Shown: positions 1 through 11,517 of the stretch, piece by piece | Numbering within the stretch: position 1 is the first letter of the stretch | How the letters are laid out: every line of letters starts with the position of its first letter | NCBI GenBank assembly: GCA_037953745.1 | Contig: JBAKBP010013155.1 | Location: 1-64,000, forward strand | Length of the DNA stretch: 64,000 bases | Source: Lithodes maja | Lineage: Eukaryota > Arthropoda > Malacostraca > Decapoda > Lithodidae | Direction: 5' to 3' | Notes under the pieces: model-generated | Seen by the model: only the letters and a program-made list of their open reading frames with translations | Told to the model about the DNA's origin: nothing | Database searches by the model: none | Program-made: the position numbers and the translations under genes

Positions 1-404
1 CCAGGGCCCTGTGCCCATCAGCAATTATGAAGAGAAAGTTGAGGGGCAAAGGAAAGATGTGACGCTTTGGCTTCCAATCTTGGTAGATTAGGAGGTCAAT
101 CCACGCAAGAGACGCCGTCACTTGAGATCTAGAAAATATATAAGTAAAAGGAACAGTCAGAGTAAGCTATGGGTATGGCAGAGATCGCTCAGTTCTCACT
201 CTGATAGACCAGCCCATCACCAGATTTGTTTTAGTTGTCCTGATAGGCATGTTAAGACGCCTGGTTAAATTTCCGGCAAGAATGGTAAGTGCGGGCGTAC
301 CGCCAGCCTTGTTTACACTGCGCGTAGTGGCGTCGGACATTTCCCATCATGTTCCCGTCTATTTTGACTGCCTTTGGATATAAAAATGCATTAGCCTAAC
401 CAAA
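1..404. other. No gene recognised
   Basis: I see no supported coding sequence here. A GTAAGT motif near 285 could be read as a splice donor, but no exon can be defined around it. Part of 283-384 resembles 4440-4530 loosely, which suggests an old dispersed repeat. Confidence 0.4.
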
Positions 405-426
405 CAACCTAACCTAACCTAACCTA
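405..426. repeat. Short CCTAA (TTAGG-type) pentamer run
   Basis: About four tandem CCTAA units. TTAGG is the arthropod telomere unit, and short interstitial runs like this are common in arthropod DNA. A second short run, in the GGTTA phase, lies at 1611-1626. This is too short to be a telomere. Confidence 0.6.
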
Positions 427-1424
427 GTATTCATGTAGTAATTACAGGGGGCAAATAGCAGAAAATATAGCGTCGAAATAGATGGGAACGTAACTGCGAG
501 CGCACAACATAACGACCGTACGCCCGATCACTACATCCATCCTAAATTTCCTTCGCTTATTAGTTGTACAGTAGGCTACTTGATTTGGGAATACTTTTTG
601 CCTCATTATAAAACAATTCTACTAGTAAGTAGAAAGGGAGATTCCCTTTCCTTGGCCTCCTATTTAGGAGGTTGTGCCACCCCTCTACATCATTATTTGT
701 CCCTACGCTTCTACCGAATACACTGATATTTTCAACACACCAATTACCGGTACTAGAGTTATTTATCTAATTGTTCCTTTTCGTAATCTACTATATAGGG
801 TAAAACACCGATAAAGGTACTCTGGTCTCTCCTACCGTAATTGGGTACCTCCAACTTCAGCTGGGTGTTATTCTGTTGTTGTTTTTCGGCTTTTTTTACA
901 CATGCCAGCTGGAGTCGCACACTCTCACTCGTCACTTTAAAGGTAAAATGTATCATATTTAAGCATTTCCTTTTTTTTTTTCTATATTCCAACTACTCCC
1001 TCTCGGGCATAGGCTGAGAGCCTGTACATTCCACCGCTCAACACGGTGAAGCCCGTGAGGTCTTGTTCCAGTCTGGGGAGTGAGACATGTGAAGCATCCA
1101 TCATGGCTCGAAGCGGCTGGTTGTTTCGCTCAAGTGCTTCACTGTCTCACCCTCCAGACTCAGAAGTCAGAACGCCACCTATTGAGCAGTGAACTCACTA
1201 GGCATTGTCCCCCTGTAACATATTTTGAATATGGGAATATTCATACAGTGTTATTTAATCGGGGAACAATGAGGGTATTTTTTTGGCATTTCGGTGGGCT
1301 TTGTGGTAATGCACTGATACTAGGTACAGCACAAATTCAATCCCAATAATATCTATAAGTTATTAAATGAATATATGTGCGAGGCAGAACAAGATTCGCG
1401 GTGCGGACAAGGTCTATAACTTTC
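427..1424. other. No gene recognised
   Basis: AT-rich sequence with only short, low-complexity open frames on either strand. None has a recognisable motif. I treat it as non-coding. Confidence 0.4.
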
Positions 1425-2035
1425 TTAACCTATAAAGAGCGAGCTGTATATAGTGAACACCACTGTTCTGGGCGACGATATTAATCCTCTTTCTCGCCTA
1501 AAATCGTCATTTTACGATAAATATAGTTATTACTTATTCGGTGACCGGTCAACTCAACCAGTGGACCATTTCAACCAGTAGCTCTCAACCAGTGCCAAAT
1601 CAACCAATACGGTTAGGTTAGGTTAGTACTATATTTTGGCACCGGTTTGGTTGGTCTTGGTTGATTTGGCACTGGTTGAGATGACGTGGAACCTATTTAT
1701 TCATATGCGCCTATTATACCTTTACTATGAAGATAGTAACCTGTAACAACAATAAAACAAGTGAGAATATAATTTTTCTGGTCAAAATAGCGAATTATAG
1801 TCAGCCGGTCCAGTCATGAGCTGTGAGCCAGCCGCGATCTAACCCCTCCCTCTTTGAAGCCTACAGCCACACTGAACCTCCCCTCCCTCATACTTATGTA
1901 TATATACTCTCTGAGGCAACATGAGCACGGTTTAGACCGGGTTTGGAGATATTGGCATGATAAATACACCAATAAAGATGGTAATAAGAGGAAAAGTAGG
2001 TGATAATTGAAGGGGGGGGGGGGGGGGATATTGAC
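1425..2035 (+). mobile_element. Degenerate TTAA-type non-autonomous element (family 2 relative)
   Basis: It begins at a TTAA. Blocks at 1440-1535, 1691-1900 and 1930-2030 match, in the same order, blocks at 25925-26200 and 26255-26345, and partly 28552-28680. The element is old, and its right end is not defined. A hairpin-forming segment (1545-1690) absent from the other copies sits inside it. A poly-G tract lies near 2011-2027. Confidence 0.45.
1584..1680. repeat. Perfect 24-bp inverted repeat (hairpin)
   Basis: The arms at 1584-1607 and 1657-1680 are exact reverse complements, separated by 49 bp. The loop contains GGTTA pentamers. Related CAACCAGT words lie just upstream of the left arm. 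It is a foldback-like insert within an older dispersed repeat. Confidence 0.75.
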
Positions 2036-2336
2036 ACGTATGGATAAGAGATATGGGCCCGCAGTACCAAATAATCGTGAGATCCCTTCGACGAAGGACT
2101 CTCACGTCAGATTCGCACGGGTGGTACCGCCAATCACTTCCTTGTGCGAATCTCGCGCGATACCGTCGGATGTTGTGTTGGTAAGCCTGTCAAACTCGCC
2201 GCGGTGCATTTCTTACAGTTGGTATACCTGAGGAACGTTTTGTTTACAAATTACTGCCTCGGGCAGCCTCACGGGAGTACAGACGGAATCGAATCATAAT
2301 AAAGTGATGGTCCCTGGTGTATTATTTACCCAGTTT
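2036..2336. other. No gene recognised
   Basis: Sequence between the old TTAA-type repeat and the first LINE. The one 74-residue open frame (2007-2231) has no recognisable feature. Confidence 0.35.
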
Positions 2337-2344
2337 ATTGCATT

Positions 2345-3200
2345 GCGAGTTCTTTGACCTGAATGTTGGTTTGAAACAGGGGTGTGTGATGTCCCCGTGG
2401 TTGTTTACTGTATATATGGATGGAGTTATGAAAGAAATACTATCAAGAGCAGTGGATGTTGGTGTATTGCTGAAAAGGGAGGGAATTGAGTGGAAGCTAC
2501 CTATACTGCTGTTTGCGGATGATACAGTTCTGATGAGTGATAATGAATGGGAGTTGCAGGGTCTGGTAAATGAGTTTGGAACAGTGTGCGAAAAACGGAA
2601 TTTGAAGGTAAATACGGGGAAGAGCAAGGTTATGGTCTTCGAAAGGGGTGAAGTCACAGAGTGTGAGGTGAAGCTGAACGGTCAGGCTATGGAGATCGTC
2701 AACTCTTTAAGTATCTGGGCAGTGTGTTGAGTAAAGATGGGACTATGGATGAAGAGGTGCGGGAGAGGGTACAACAGGGGAAGAGGGTTGTAGGAACGCT
2801 AAAAGCAGTAACAAGAAATAGGGTGGTCAGTATGGAAGTGAAGAAGTCCTTGCATGACAGTGTGGTAATCCCGACACTGACTTACGGAAGCGAAGCATGG
2901 ACGTTGGTTGAGAGACTCAGACCAAGAGTGAGAGCAGTGGAAATGAATTACTTAAGGAGTGCGTGCGGAATTACATGGAGGGATAGACAGACTAATGAGG
3001 AAGTAAGAAGGAGGTGTGGTGTGGAGGTAGATGTGCTGGAAAGTGTGAAAAGGAACAACTTGAGATGGTTCGGCCATATGGAACGTATGGAAAGCGAGAG
3101 AATGACTAAGAGGGTGTACGAGAGCGAGGTGGAGGGACAGAGGGGGAGAGGTAGACCGAATATGAGGTGGAAGGATGGAGTGAGGAACTACTGTACATGA
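2345..3200 (+). pseudogene. Reverse transcriptase C-terminal fragment (family A)
   Basis: The first frame, to about 2705, carries the RT motifs GLKQGCVMSPWLF and LLFADDTVLM; the second has the YADD-type catalytic aspartates. Loss of one T in a T-run near 2706, relative to the intact copy at 23622-25155, shifts the frame. A second frame (2724-3200) then covers the thumb and C-terminal region, with the RWFGHMERM motif typical of these LINEs. A 5-bp insertion near 3190 ends that frame early. It is dead: no endonuclease, no 5' half of the RT, and two frameshifts. Confidence 0.9.
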
Positions 3201-3322
3201 ATGAAGGCGGTGCTGGTTGGGGGGAGGGGCGTCGACTGACTGGGGACAGAGGTGCATGGGGGCGGTTCGTTCGTGGCCACCCCTTCGGGGATCACGGCGT
3301 CAGGCAATAGATAGATAGATAG
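2345..3322 (+). mobile_element. RTE-like LINE family A, copy 1 (5'-truncated)
   Basis: A 978-bp insertion flanked by the 8-bp duplication ATTGCATT (2337-2344 and 3323-3330). The 3' end is a (TAGA)n tail, shared with the copies at 5011-9283 and 23622-25166. It is truncated in the middle of the RT palm, as expected from incomplete target-primed reverse transcription. Confidence 0.9.
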
Positions 3323-3330
3323 ATTGCATT

Positions 3331-5010
3331 AATCTTATTAGTCTGTATTTAGGACATTCTCAATTGACGTAAATAAGGTAGCCTAGGCCCTAGTGATTCC
3401 CCAGAGGACCATTGAATTTCTCTAGCCTAATTTCTCTTCAACCACCAATAAGTTTTTTAGTTTAGGAATAGCCATGGGGTTGTGGTATGGATTTTCGCTA
3501 AATAATTGGGTTGTGCTTGGCACTCTGGAAAAGTGGCTTGGTTATAATATCAGGCAAGCTTTTCTGTTATATTCTAGCCTAGCCCTGTTCACCTGTTCCA
3601 AGTAGATCTATGGCCATAAATCGTGAAATCTAACCTAGCTTATCTCTAACTCAAAAAGGGCCAGAGCTAGGATAGTGGGCTGTAAATTGCCATAGGCTAT
3701 CTATCCCCTGGCTGACCCTTCCCAAATGGGAAAGGTAAAGCTTGGAGTCCTCCATTTCATAGTAAGAGATGCTTAAATTGGACATATGCCATGAGCAATT
3801 TTGATGAGCATTTAGCCTAGGCCTATATTGTTTAGTAATGATCTTGATATATTAAAACTACCGGTACTGAAAACAGGGTAGGCCTAGCCTAACCTCAAGA
3901 GGTTACCAGGGTTGGATGTTGGACGATGGGTTAGGCATGAGAGGCTAGTTAGGATTATTTAGTTTATAATAACCATGGTAACCTAATAAAACTAATCTAT
4001 TCTAGCTATCCAAGCAAGGTAACCTCTGACTCTCCGAGTTTTTCCAAATATTTAGCAGGGAAAGTGTTTGGATCACACAATTGTTCTCATCGGCTTTAGA
4101 CATCTAGGGATAGTCACCTATCCTAATTATAGTAGAAGATGTCATGGCTAAATATTATTTTTTAATCTCCATGGGACTTGCATATTTAATCAACATGTAG
4201 CCTACTCTTTAAACAATGCAAAATTGTTGGCAAATTAATATAGCCTAGGTTAGGTTAGCTAATGAGGAGAGCGATTTCTGAGTTAACCTAACCTACAAAT
4301 TTAGAATAGGCCTATGATAGGTTTCTTGAAGTAGTGTAGCCTAACGATACTCCTAACTTTTGAGTATAGGACTATCCCGTAAAAATCAGAAGCCAGCTGA
4401 AGCGAATCCGCTTCTAAAAGTTGGGGGAAGGATGTAGTATTCAAACGTATCGCCTACCTTGTTTAAACACTACTCGCACGCTCGTGATCACGCTCCTTTC
4501 TATGTTGACTGCCGTGGGATACAATAATAGGTTGAAGGGGGGCTTTTCCCCCCTGAGCCACCCCATGAATTAATTGTCATCTTATATATTGCCAGCATGG
4601 GGTCTGTAAGGTTAGTTACATTAGATAAGTTAGGCACAGTACAGTATAGCATTGTAGCAATCCGCTTGCGGGATTGGGTTGAGTTAGTTTAGCTTTATGA
4701 GGCAGAGTTTCTCAACTGAATATTACCATAATACTCACAGATGGTTTTTTCTGGAAGAGGCCTAGGCCTGTGGCTCCAGTTCAGTAGCCTGGTCACCAAT
4801 TTCACCCTGTCTTCGCCTGTCTCAACTCTTATGTATTCCCACAAAAATAAATACCTGTATGAATAAGTTCAGAAAAGTTAATCCTATACAGATCACTTAG
4901 TTGGTACCGGGTACTGTATACTTTATGGGGTTATTTACCACAGCTGCACCAATTTGCCCCAAGTTTTATACTGTACAGTTCTGCTACATGAAAAGTACCA
5001 GGTTTTAATC
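3331..5010. other. No gene recognised (spacer between two family A LINEs)
   Basis: 1.7 kb of AT-rich DNA with many TAGCCTAGGCC-type words and no open frame of note. The two flanking family A LINEs point their 3' tails at each other across it. Confidence 0.5.
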
Positions 5011-5027
5011 TAACTCTATCTATCTAT

Positions 5028-6645
5028 CTATTGCCTGACGCCGTGATCCCCGAAGGGGTGGCCACGAACGAACCGCCCCCATGCACCTCTGTCCCCAGTC
5101 AGTCGACGCCCCTCCCCCCAACCAGCACCGCCTTCATTCATGTAGTTCCTCACTCCATCCTTCCACCTCATATTCGGTCTACCTCTCCCCCTCTGTCCCT
5201 CCACCTCGCTCTCGTACACCTTCTTAGTCATTCTCTCGCTTTCCATACGTTCCATATGGCCGAACCATCTCAAGTTGTTCCTTTTCACACTTTCCAGCAC
5301 ATCTACCTCCACACCACACCTCCTTCTTACTTCCTCATTAGTCTGTCTATCCCTCCATGTAATTCCGCACGCACTCCTTAAGTAATTCATTTCCACTGCT
5401 CTCACTCTTGGTCTGAGTCTCTCAACCAACGTCCATGCTTCGCTTCCGTAAGTCAGTGTCGGGATTACCACACTGTCATGCAAGGACTTCTTCACTTCCA
5501 TACTGACCACCCTATTTCTTGTTACTGCTTTTAGCGTTCCTACAACCCTCTTCCCCTGTTGTACCCTCTCCCACACCTCTTCATCCATAGTCCCATCTTT
5601 ACTCAACACACTGCCCAGATACTTAAAAGAGTTGACGATCTCCATAGCCTGACCGTTCAGCTTCACCTCACACTCTGTGACTTCACCCCTTTCGAAGACC
5701 ATAACCTTGCTCTTCCCCGTATTTACCTTCAAATTCCGTTTTTCGCACACTGTTCCAAACTCATTTACCAGACCCTGCAACTCCCATTCATTATCACTCA
5801 TCAGAACTGTATCATCCGCAAACAGCAGTATAGGTAGCTTCCACTCAATTCAAACCCTCCCTTTTCAGCGATACACCAACATCCACTGCTCTTGATAGTA
5901 TTTCTTTCATAACTCCATCCATATATACAGTAAACAACCACGGGGACATCACACACCCCTGTTTCAAACCAACATTCAGGTCAAAGAACTCGCTCTGCTC
6001 ACTCTCCACACGTACTGCCGCCTTTGCACCCTCATACATGCTCTTCACTGCTTTCAGCAACTTGCCCTCTACTCCGTATATTCTAAGTACTTTCCACAAA
6101 CCTTCTCTATCCACTCTGTCATAGGCCTTCTCCAAGTCCATAAAGGCAACATACACCTTTTGTTTCTTCTCCAGATACTTCTCCACAACACAATTCAGGG
6201 TAAAAATCTGATCTACACATCCTCTTCCCTTCCTAAAGCCTCCCTGCTCGTCGCCTATCCATTTCTCCGTTCTCACTCTCACTCTCTCAATCACTACCCT
6301 ACTGTATACCTTCCCTACTACGCTTAGAAGACATATTCCTCGGTGGTTACCACACACTCCTCTTTCCCCTTTGCCCTTATATAGGGGGACTATTATGCCA
6401 GTCTTCCAGTCATCGGGTGCACTCCCCTTCTCCCATGCTAGTTTGCACATTTTCCATACCCATTCTATCACTATCTCACCACCATACCTTAACATTTCCC
6501 CACACACTCCATCTGTTCCTGGTGCTTTCCCCAACTTCACTCTTTTCATGGCTTCCCACACTTCTGACCTCCTGATCCCCACCTCCTCCTCCACTACTTC
6601 TCTTCTTCTCCCTCCCATACCATATCCAGCTATGTTTGCTGGCTC
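5028..6645 (-). pseudogene. Reverse transcriptase of family A LINE, frameshifted
   Basis: Two frames together cover the RT domain. The upstream frame (6618-5845) has KLGKAPGTDGVCGEML, FRKGRGCVDQIF, the catalytic FMDLEKAYDRVD and GLKQGCVMSPW. The downstream frame (5801-5028) has the thumb and C-terminal RWFGHMERM region. A 4-bp insertion near 5850 separates them and falls just before the ADD motif. Its start is joined in the ancestral element to the endonuclease ORF at 7914. Apart from the frameshift and the nested insertion, the sequence is close to the intact copy at 23622-25155. Confidence 0.9.
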
Positions 6646-7913
6646 TTCATTCCTTTCTCTTGGTCATCCTCCTTTCGGGACTTCGGTGAGACTTTTTCTA
6701 TTGCACTAGACATATCGAAAGCCTTCGATAGAGTCTGGCATAAATCTTTAATTTCTAAACTACCCTCCTTCGGTTTCTATCCCTCCATCTGTGCCTTTGT
6801 CTCTAATTTCCTTTCCGGCCGTTCCATAGCTGCGGTTGTGGACGGCCATTGTTCACTTCCTCACCCTATAAACTCCGGTGTTCCTCAGGGCTCTGTCCTA
6901 TCTCCTATTCTCTTTCTAATTTTTATAAATGATCTCCTTAACTGTACCTTAATTCCCATCCATTCATACGCAGACGACTCAACCTTACACTACTCCATTA
7001 GTTTTTCAGAACGCCCCAGCCAGCAATCCCTCAATGACAAACGTAATGAAGCCATAGAACTCTTAAATTCTGATCTAAATACTATTTCCAATTGGGGCAG
7101 AGAAAACCTTGTTAACTTTAATGCTTCCAAAACCCAATTTCTCCATCTATCTACCCGTCAGGATCTCCCAGCGGACTATCCCTTATTCTTCAACAATACA
7201 AAAATCAACCCTTCATCTTCTCTCAATATTCTTGGTGTCTCTTTTTCTTCTGCTCTCATTTGGAAGGACCATATTACCAGTCTTGCTAAGGCAGCCTCCC
7301 AGAAGCTGGGTGTGCTCAACCGCCTTAGGGGGTTCTTTTCCCCTGCACAGCTTCTTGCTCTGTACAGGGGCATAGTGCGCCCTTGTATTGAGTATTGTTC
7401 ACATGTGTGGGGAGGTTCCTCTCACACCGCTCTCCTAGACAAAGTTGAAAGGAAGGCCTTTCGTATCATTAACTCCCGTCCACTCACCAACTCTCTGCAA
7501 TCTCTCTCTCTCCGCCGCAATGTTGCATCTCTCTCGCTATTCTATCGCTACTATAATAATCAGTGTTCTTCAGAGCTATCCCAGTGCATACCACCTCCTT
7601 TACGTAGGGCACGTGGTACCCGTCTTGCAACTCAATCCCACCCCTACTCTGTGCAACTCTCCAACCCAAGAGTGAAACGTTACTCTCAAACTTTCTTCTA
7701 CTCAACATCTGAGCTCTGGAACTCTCTCCCAGAATCAGTCTTTCCCTCTTCCTATGACTTAAATTGCTTCAAACTCCGTGTGTCCAGGCATTTTGGCTCG
7801 AACGTCCCTTGATTTTGGCCCTGTCACTCTTTCAACTATGGGGGAGGCACTCGCTATAGGCAGTTATGCCTTTTGCCTCCCTCAATCACATAGAAAAAAA
7901 CAAAAAAAAACAA
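6646..7913 (+). mobile_element. Jockey-like LINE, 5'-truncated, nested in family A LINE
   Basis: The insert carries an RT C-terminal half and ends in an A-rich (CAAAAA)n tail at 7893-7917. Removing it joins the endonuclease end SELLN to EEPANIAG, which restores the family A reading frame. Any target duplication is very short (ATT at most), so the left boundary is uncertain by about 10 bp. It is a different LINE group from its host: the RT has SGVPQGSVLSPILF and SYADDST. Related pieces lie at 25738-25912 and 27481-27740. Confidence 0.85.
6661..7812 (+). CDS. Reverse transcriptase, C-terminal two thirds (Jockey-like)
   Basis: An open frame of about 384 codons starts inside the RT palm with DFGETFSIALDISKAFDRVW. 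It continues through SGVPQGSVLSPILF and the catalytic SYADDST, then the thumb and the C-terminal region, ending at HFGSNVP. No stop or frameshift is visible, so the truncation is the only obvious defect. There is no true start codon at the 5' edge. It lacks the endonuclease, and ORF1 if the family has one, so it cannot be autonomous. Family placement (Jockey/CR1 side of the LINE tree) rests on motifs only. Confidence 0.85.
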   Translation, partial: WSSSFRDFGETFSIALDISKAFDRVWHKSLISKLPSFGFYPSICAFVSNFLSGRSIAAVVDGHCSLPHPINSGVPQGSVLSPILFLIFINDLLNCTLIPIHSYADDSTLHYSISFSERPSQQSLNDKRNEAIELLNSDLNTISNWGRENLVNFNASKTQFLHLSTRQDLPADYPLFFNNTKINPSSSLNILGVSFSSALIWKDHITSLAKAASQKLGVLNRLRGFFSPAQLLALYRGIVRPCIEYCSHVWGGSSHTALLDKVERKAFRIINSRPLTNSLQSLSLRRNVASLSLFYRYYNNQCSSELSQCIPPPLRRARGTRLATQSHPYSVQLSNPRVKRYSQTFFYSTSELWNSLPESVFPSSYDLNCFKLRVSRHFGSNVP

Positions 7914-9280
7914 AAATTTAGCAACTCACTGAAGTACTCCCTCCATCTTTCGACTCTCTCTTGCTTCTCGGCTAGCATTCTCCCATTCTTATCTTTCACA
8001 CCCTTACTGTTTCCCTTGCTACCTTCCCTAACTTTCTTGACTTCTTTCCAGAACAGTTTCTTACTCTCCCTCCATTTTACACTCAGATTCCTTCCAAATT
8101 CCTCATCTACTCTTCTCTTACTTTCCTTCACTACTCTCTTCACCACCCTCTTACTCTCCACGTACCTCGCTCGTTTCTGTCTCTCGGAATCTTCATTCCC
8201 TCTACTACCCAACCACTCTCTATATGCTTTCTTCTTTTCTTCCACAGCTATTCTTACCTCTTCTGTCCACCATGCTGTACCTTTCACTCCCCTCCCTCTT
8301 CTCCTCACTCCACACACCTCCTCACATGCTGCACAGATCTCATCCTTAAACACCTTGCTCATCTCCTCCACTTCCTCCATAACTTCCAGGTCGAACCCAC
8401 CTAGTCGTCTTTCCACTGCTCTCCTGTACTCCTCCCTGACTTCCTCCTCCTGCAACCTCTCCACCCTCCTCACCATTCCACCCTCCTCTCGCCTCCCTCC
8501 CGCTCTCCTCACCCACTTCTTTTGTATCCTAACCTTAGCTACCACTACATAATGATCAGACAGACCCCCTCCAATACCCCTATACACCCTAGCATCCATC
8601 ACAGATTTCTTCATTCGTTCATCCACACATACATAATCAATCAATGACTTTCGTTCCACCACTGTCTTATCCTTCATTGTCAACATCCGTTTCCACGTGT
8701 ACCTGTGGATCATTCTGTGTCGGAAGAAGGTGTTGGCTATCCACAGCCTCCTCCCCACACATACGTCCACAAGTGCACTACCATTCCCATTCACCTCTGA
8801 TGGTACCCCCCACCCTCCCACCACTCCCTCAACTTTCCTATCACCCACCTTACCATTCATATCCCCAATCAGAAATATTCTTTCGTTCTTGTCAAACTTC
8901 TCCAGGCACGCCTCCACATTCATCCAGAACTCCTCTTTCTTTCTTTCAAGTATATCCTCTGTCGGGGCATACACGCATACAATCACCCACGTTTGTATTC
9001 CTACGTTCATTCTCACCCACACAATCCTTGAACCCACAGACCCATACTCTCTTACACATTCCTTCCATTTGCTACTTACAAACAAACATGTCTCTTCTCT
9101 CGCTATTCCTTCACTCACTCCAGCACACACACCTATTCCACACTCCCACTCTCTCACATCTGAACCTTTCCATTTGGTCTCTGTCATTCCACATACATCC
9201 AGCCTGGCATTCACTAACACTTCCAGAACCTCTCTCTCTTTTGTGCCATCATTCATGCCACTAACATTCCATGTCGCCAT
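7914..9280 (-). CDS. AP-like endonuclease and linker of family A LINE
   Basis: A long frame begins at ATG with MATWNVSGMNDG, the standard start of an exonuclease-endonuclease-phosphatase domain, and runs through ETKW, VYAPTED, LIGDMNGKVG and SDHYVV. These motifs supply the metal-binding Asn/Glu, the Asp/Asn pair and the terminal Asp-His. A long basic and acidic linker follows, with RRRGRGVKGTAWW and WREYFSELLN. That is where the nested Jockey-like insert cuts it; the last few codons of the open frame belong to the insert. The frame would nick target DNA for reverse transcription. It is intact but separated from its RT. Confidence 0.9.
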
Positions 9281-9295
9281 TCTCAGGTTTTAATC

Positions 9296-10387
9296 CAGTA
9301 CCATATATCATAAAGTTTCGGGTTTCACCATTTCAAGTTAATAACGTAGTAATAATGTGATCACCCCCTTTGACTAATATAGAAAACCATTTATTTGCAT
9401 TACATATTCTGCATCAAATTGACACCTGCCCTGTCTACGGTACTATACCAAATACAGAAAGTCTAGCAGGCAGGTTTACTTTTATAAATGACAAAATATA
9501 TGATGCTTGGACAATTATAGGTACCGTACCGCATAAAGAAAGAACAATATATTTTACGTAATTTATTGCAATTTTTACATACACAGGTACCTGTTATATA
9601 ATATTGTATCATCTAATCACAACTCCTGTTGTATGCTTCCACATGGATAGGTCCTTAAGACCGCTTCATCAGATTTTATTCGCCCAATTACTACCCAGGT
9701 AAGAAAATTCACGACCTTACATTATACTTGCTTGTATTTTTGGCTTGGAATCCTCATTTGGTGACCATTATTATCTATCTATTTGAGGCATAGGCCTATT
9801 TCCTGAAATAAATCTTGCAATTGACGAGGATGGGTGTGAATGGGATATACCATGTGTGGGCCAGTCAGCTTTATACTTTTAATTAGGCCTAGGCTAGTCC
9901 TATAATTATTTTTTGTTGTTTTTGTTAGGTTAGGTAAAAAGGCTGTCCAAGGGCTCTTCAATTTTTACCACTTTCTTTCAATATCTGGGACTTGTTAACC
10001 TACAGTAGGTACCCTATTGTTGGCTATTTTAACATAGGCTAGGCCTATTGGATTACAAAAATATAGGTCTAGCCTATCCTACTAAAGTAGGCTATAAATA
10101 GGGACTAAAATTTTCTTCCTGATTGGGCTAGGGCTAGGCCTACTTTAGTTGTGCGGCACACAATGGCGGAAGGCGGACACAAGTTTTTGAGGCTCCGACA
10201 TATGTTCATGGGAATGGATAAGTAATTCACGGAATATCGAGTGCATACGGGGCTAGCAAGGAGAGGAAGGATTTGTGAAGTGTTTGGAGGATATATTGGT
10301 GTGGTGGAGGGGTGATATATAGTGTAATAAGAGTGTGTAGTGACGGGACAGCCGTAGTGTTGTGAGTTGTTGAGTTTGTAAACAAAC
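9296..10387. other. No gene recognised; 3' part is probably the CR1-like 5' UTR
   Basis: No coding sequence is visible. From about 10140 the sequence changes to GC-richer text leading directly into the ORF1 ATG at 10388, as expected for a LINE 5' UTR. The 5' boundary of the element cannot be set. Confidence 0.4.
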
Positions 10388-11459
10388 ATGGCGGAGGGAA
10401 TTTTGGATATGACGGAGGCGGAAGAAAAGTTACAACGTTTTCGTGGGTTTAAGAGCACAGATAATAAGTTAGAAGAGGTTATTAATGTTGTGAAGGATTT
10501 GGAAAAGTGGATGAGTGATACGGAGAAATGGAAGGGGGATATTGGTGAGAAAGTTAAGGCACTGTGTGTAATGTGTGGTGTGACAGGTGGGGAAGGGAAT
10601 AGGCCTAGCGAAGGAAGTGAATGCAGGCCTATTTCGGAAGTTAATGATACCCTAGAGATGGTATTGAAATGGGTAGATGAACTGGGAGCAGAGAATATGG
10701 CATTGAACCAGCTGAAGGAATACGAAGGACGATTCAAGGAAGTAAAGGAGTCAACTGCATGGACGGTGGTAGGTAAACAGAAATTCAAGGATTTGGAGGA
10801 TATTATGAAAGGGCAAAAGGAAGAAATTAATATGACCAAAAAAAGTTTTGAGAGTGCAGTTGTAGGGGTCATGAAGAACAAGGAGAGTGTCGTGAGGGAG
10901 GCCATGGACAGGGATAGGGGTGTAATCATGTATGGAGATATAGAGGCTCATATGAATGATAATGGAGTGAGAAAAGTGAGGGATATGGAGACAGTGAAGG
11001 AGGTCATGATAGGGGTGGATGAGGATGGATATGGATGGGAAGGGCAGATGGAGGAGGTCAGTAGGATAGGTAGATATAAAAGGGGAGAGATGAGACCTAT
11101 AAGGGTACAGTTTAAAACCAGGGCAGTGGCAGAGATGGTGACAAATTTTAGTTGGAGGCTAAATACAAATGAAAAACTGAAACATATAAGACTAAAGAAG
11201 GATTTGAGCATAGAACAAAGAAAAAAAAATGAAGGAATTACAAGAAAAGGCTGATGAAAATAATGGAAAGTTAGGTGAGGAGGATAAGAGAAATTTTTAC
11301 TGGAGTGTGAGGGATGGAAAATTGAAGAAGTGGTTTATAAGAGTAGAAGGGAGGGGGAGATCAGGAAGGGAAGAGAATGTGATAGGAGTTGTGACGGAGG
11401 GGGAGAACGGGTGGAGGTGTCACAGGGAGAGACAGGAGACAAAGTGGCAGACCCAGTAG
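10388..11459 (+). pseudogene. ORF1 protein of the CR1-like LINE, frameshifted
   Basis: The first frame gives 288 residues from MAEGILDMTEAEEK. It is rich in Lys/Glu with coiled-coil-like stretches (KLEEVINVVKDLEKWM and KGQKEEINMTKKSFE). After about residue 200 comes a basic region (RPIRVQFKTRAVAEM) that resembles the RNA-binding part of LINE ORF1 proteins. At an A9 run (11221-11229) the frame shifts. The next frame (11229-11459) continues the same protein with MKELQEKADENNGK. LINE ORF1 products coat the RNA. No domain is certain by eye. The shift is probably decay, but see the finding on slippage. Confidence 0.7.
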
Positions 11460-11517
11460 TGCTAAGAGGGGAGTAGGGTACGGACAGGAGGAGCAGGATG
11501 ATGTAATTGCTGAAGGA

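Larger units (their letters stand above)
5011..9283 (-). mobile_element. RTE-like LINE family A, copy 2, with nested Jockey-like LINE
   Basis: Flanked by a 12-bp duplication, CAGGTTTTAATC (4999-5010 and 9284-9295). Read on the minus strand it has an endonuclease (9280-7914), then RT (6645-5028), then a (TAGA)n tail at 5016-5032. A plus-strand Jockey-like LINE (6646-7913) splits it between endonuclease and RT. The 5' truncation falls 3 bp before the endonuclease ATG, so this is the most complete family A copy here. Confidence 0.92.

Noticed and set aside
283..384. Dispersed repeat shared with 4440-4530
   Set aside because: Similarity is limited to a few words (CCTTGTTTA, TTGACTGCC) and no boundary can be drawn.
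405..426. A telomere or chromosome end
   Set aside because: Only about four pentamers inside ordinary sequence; short interstitial runs are expected in arthropod DNA.
2322..2657. Open frames antisense to LINE RT genes (for example 2322-2657, 5031-5381, 24063-24506)
   Set aside because: They recur wherever the same LINE recurs and are exact antisense shadows of conserved RT codons. They have Ser/Pro/His-rich composition typical of reverse frames.
7866..9293. Plus-strand ORFs at 7866-8552, 8644-9264 and 8697-9293
   Set aside because: Antisense to the family A endonuclease, which has all catalytic boxes on the minus strand.
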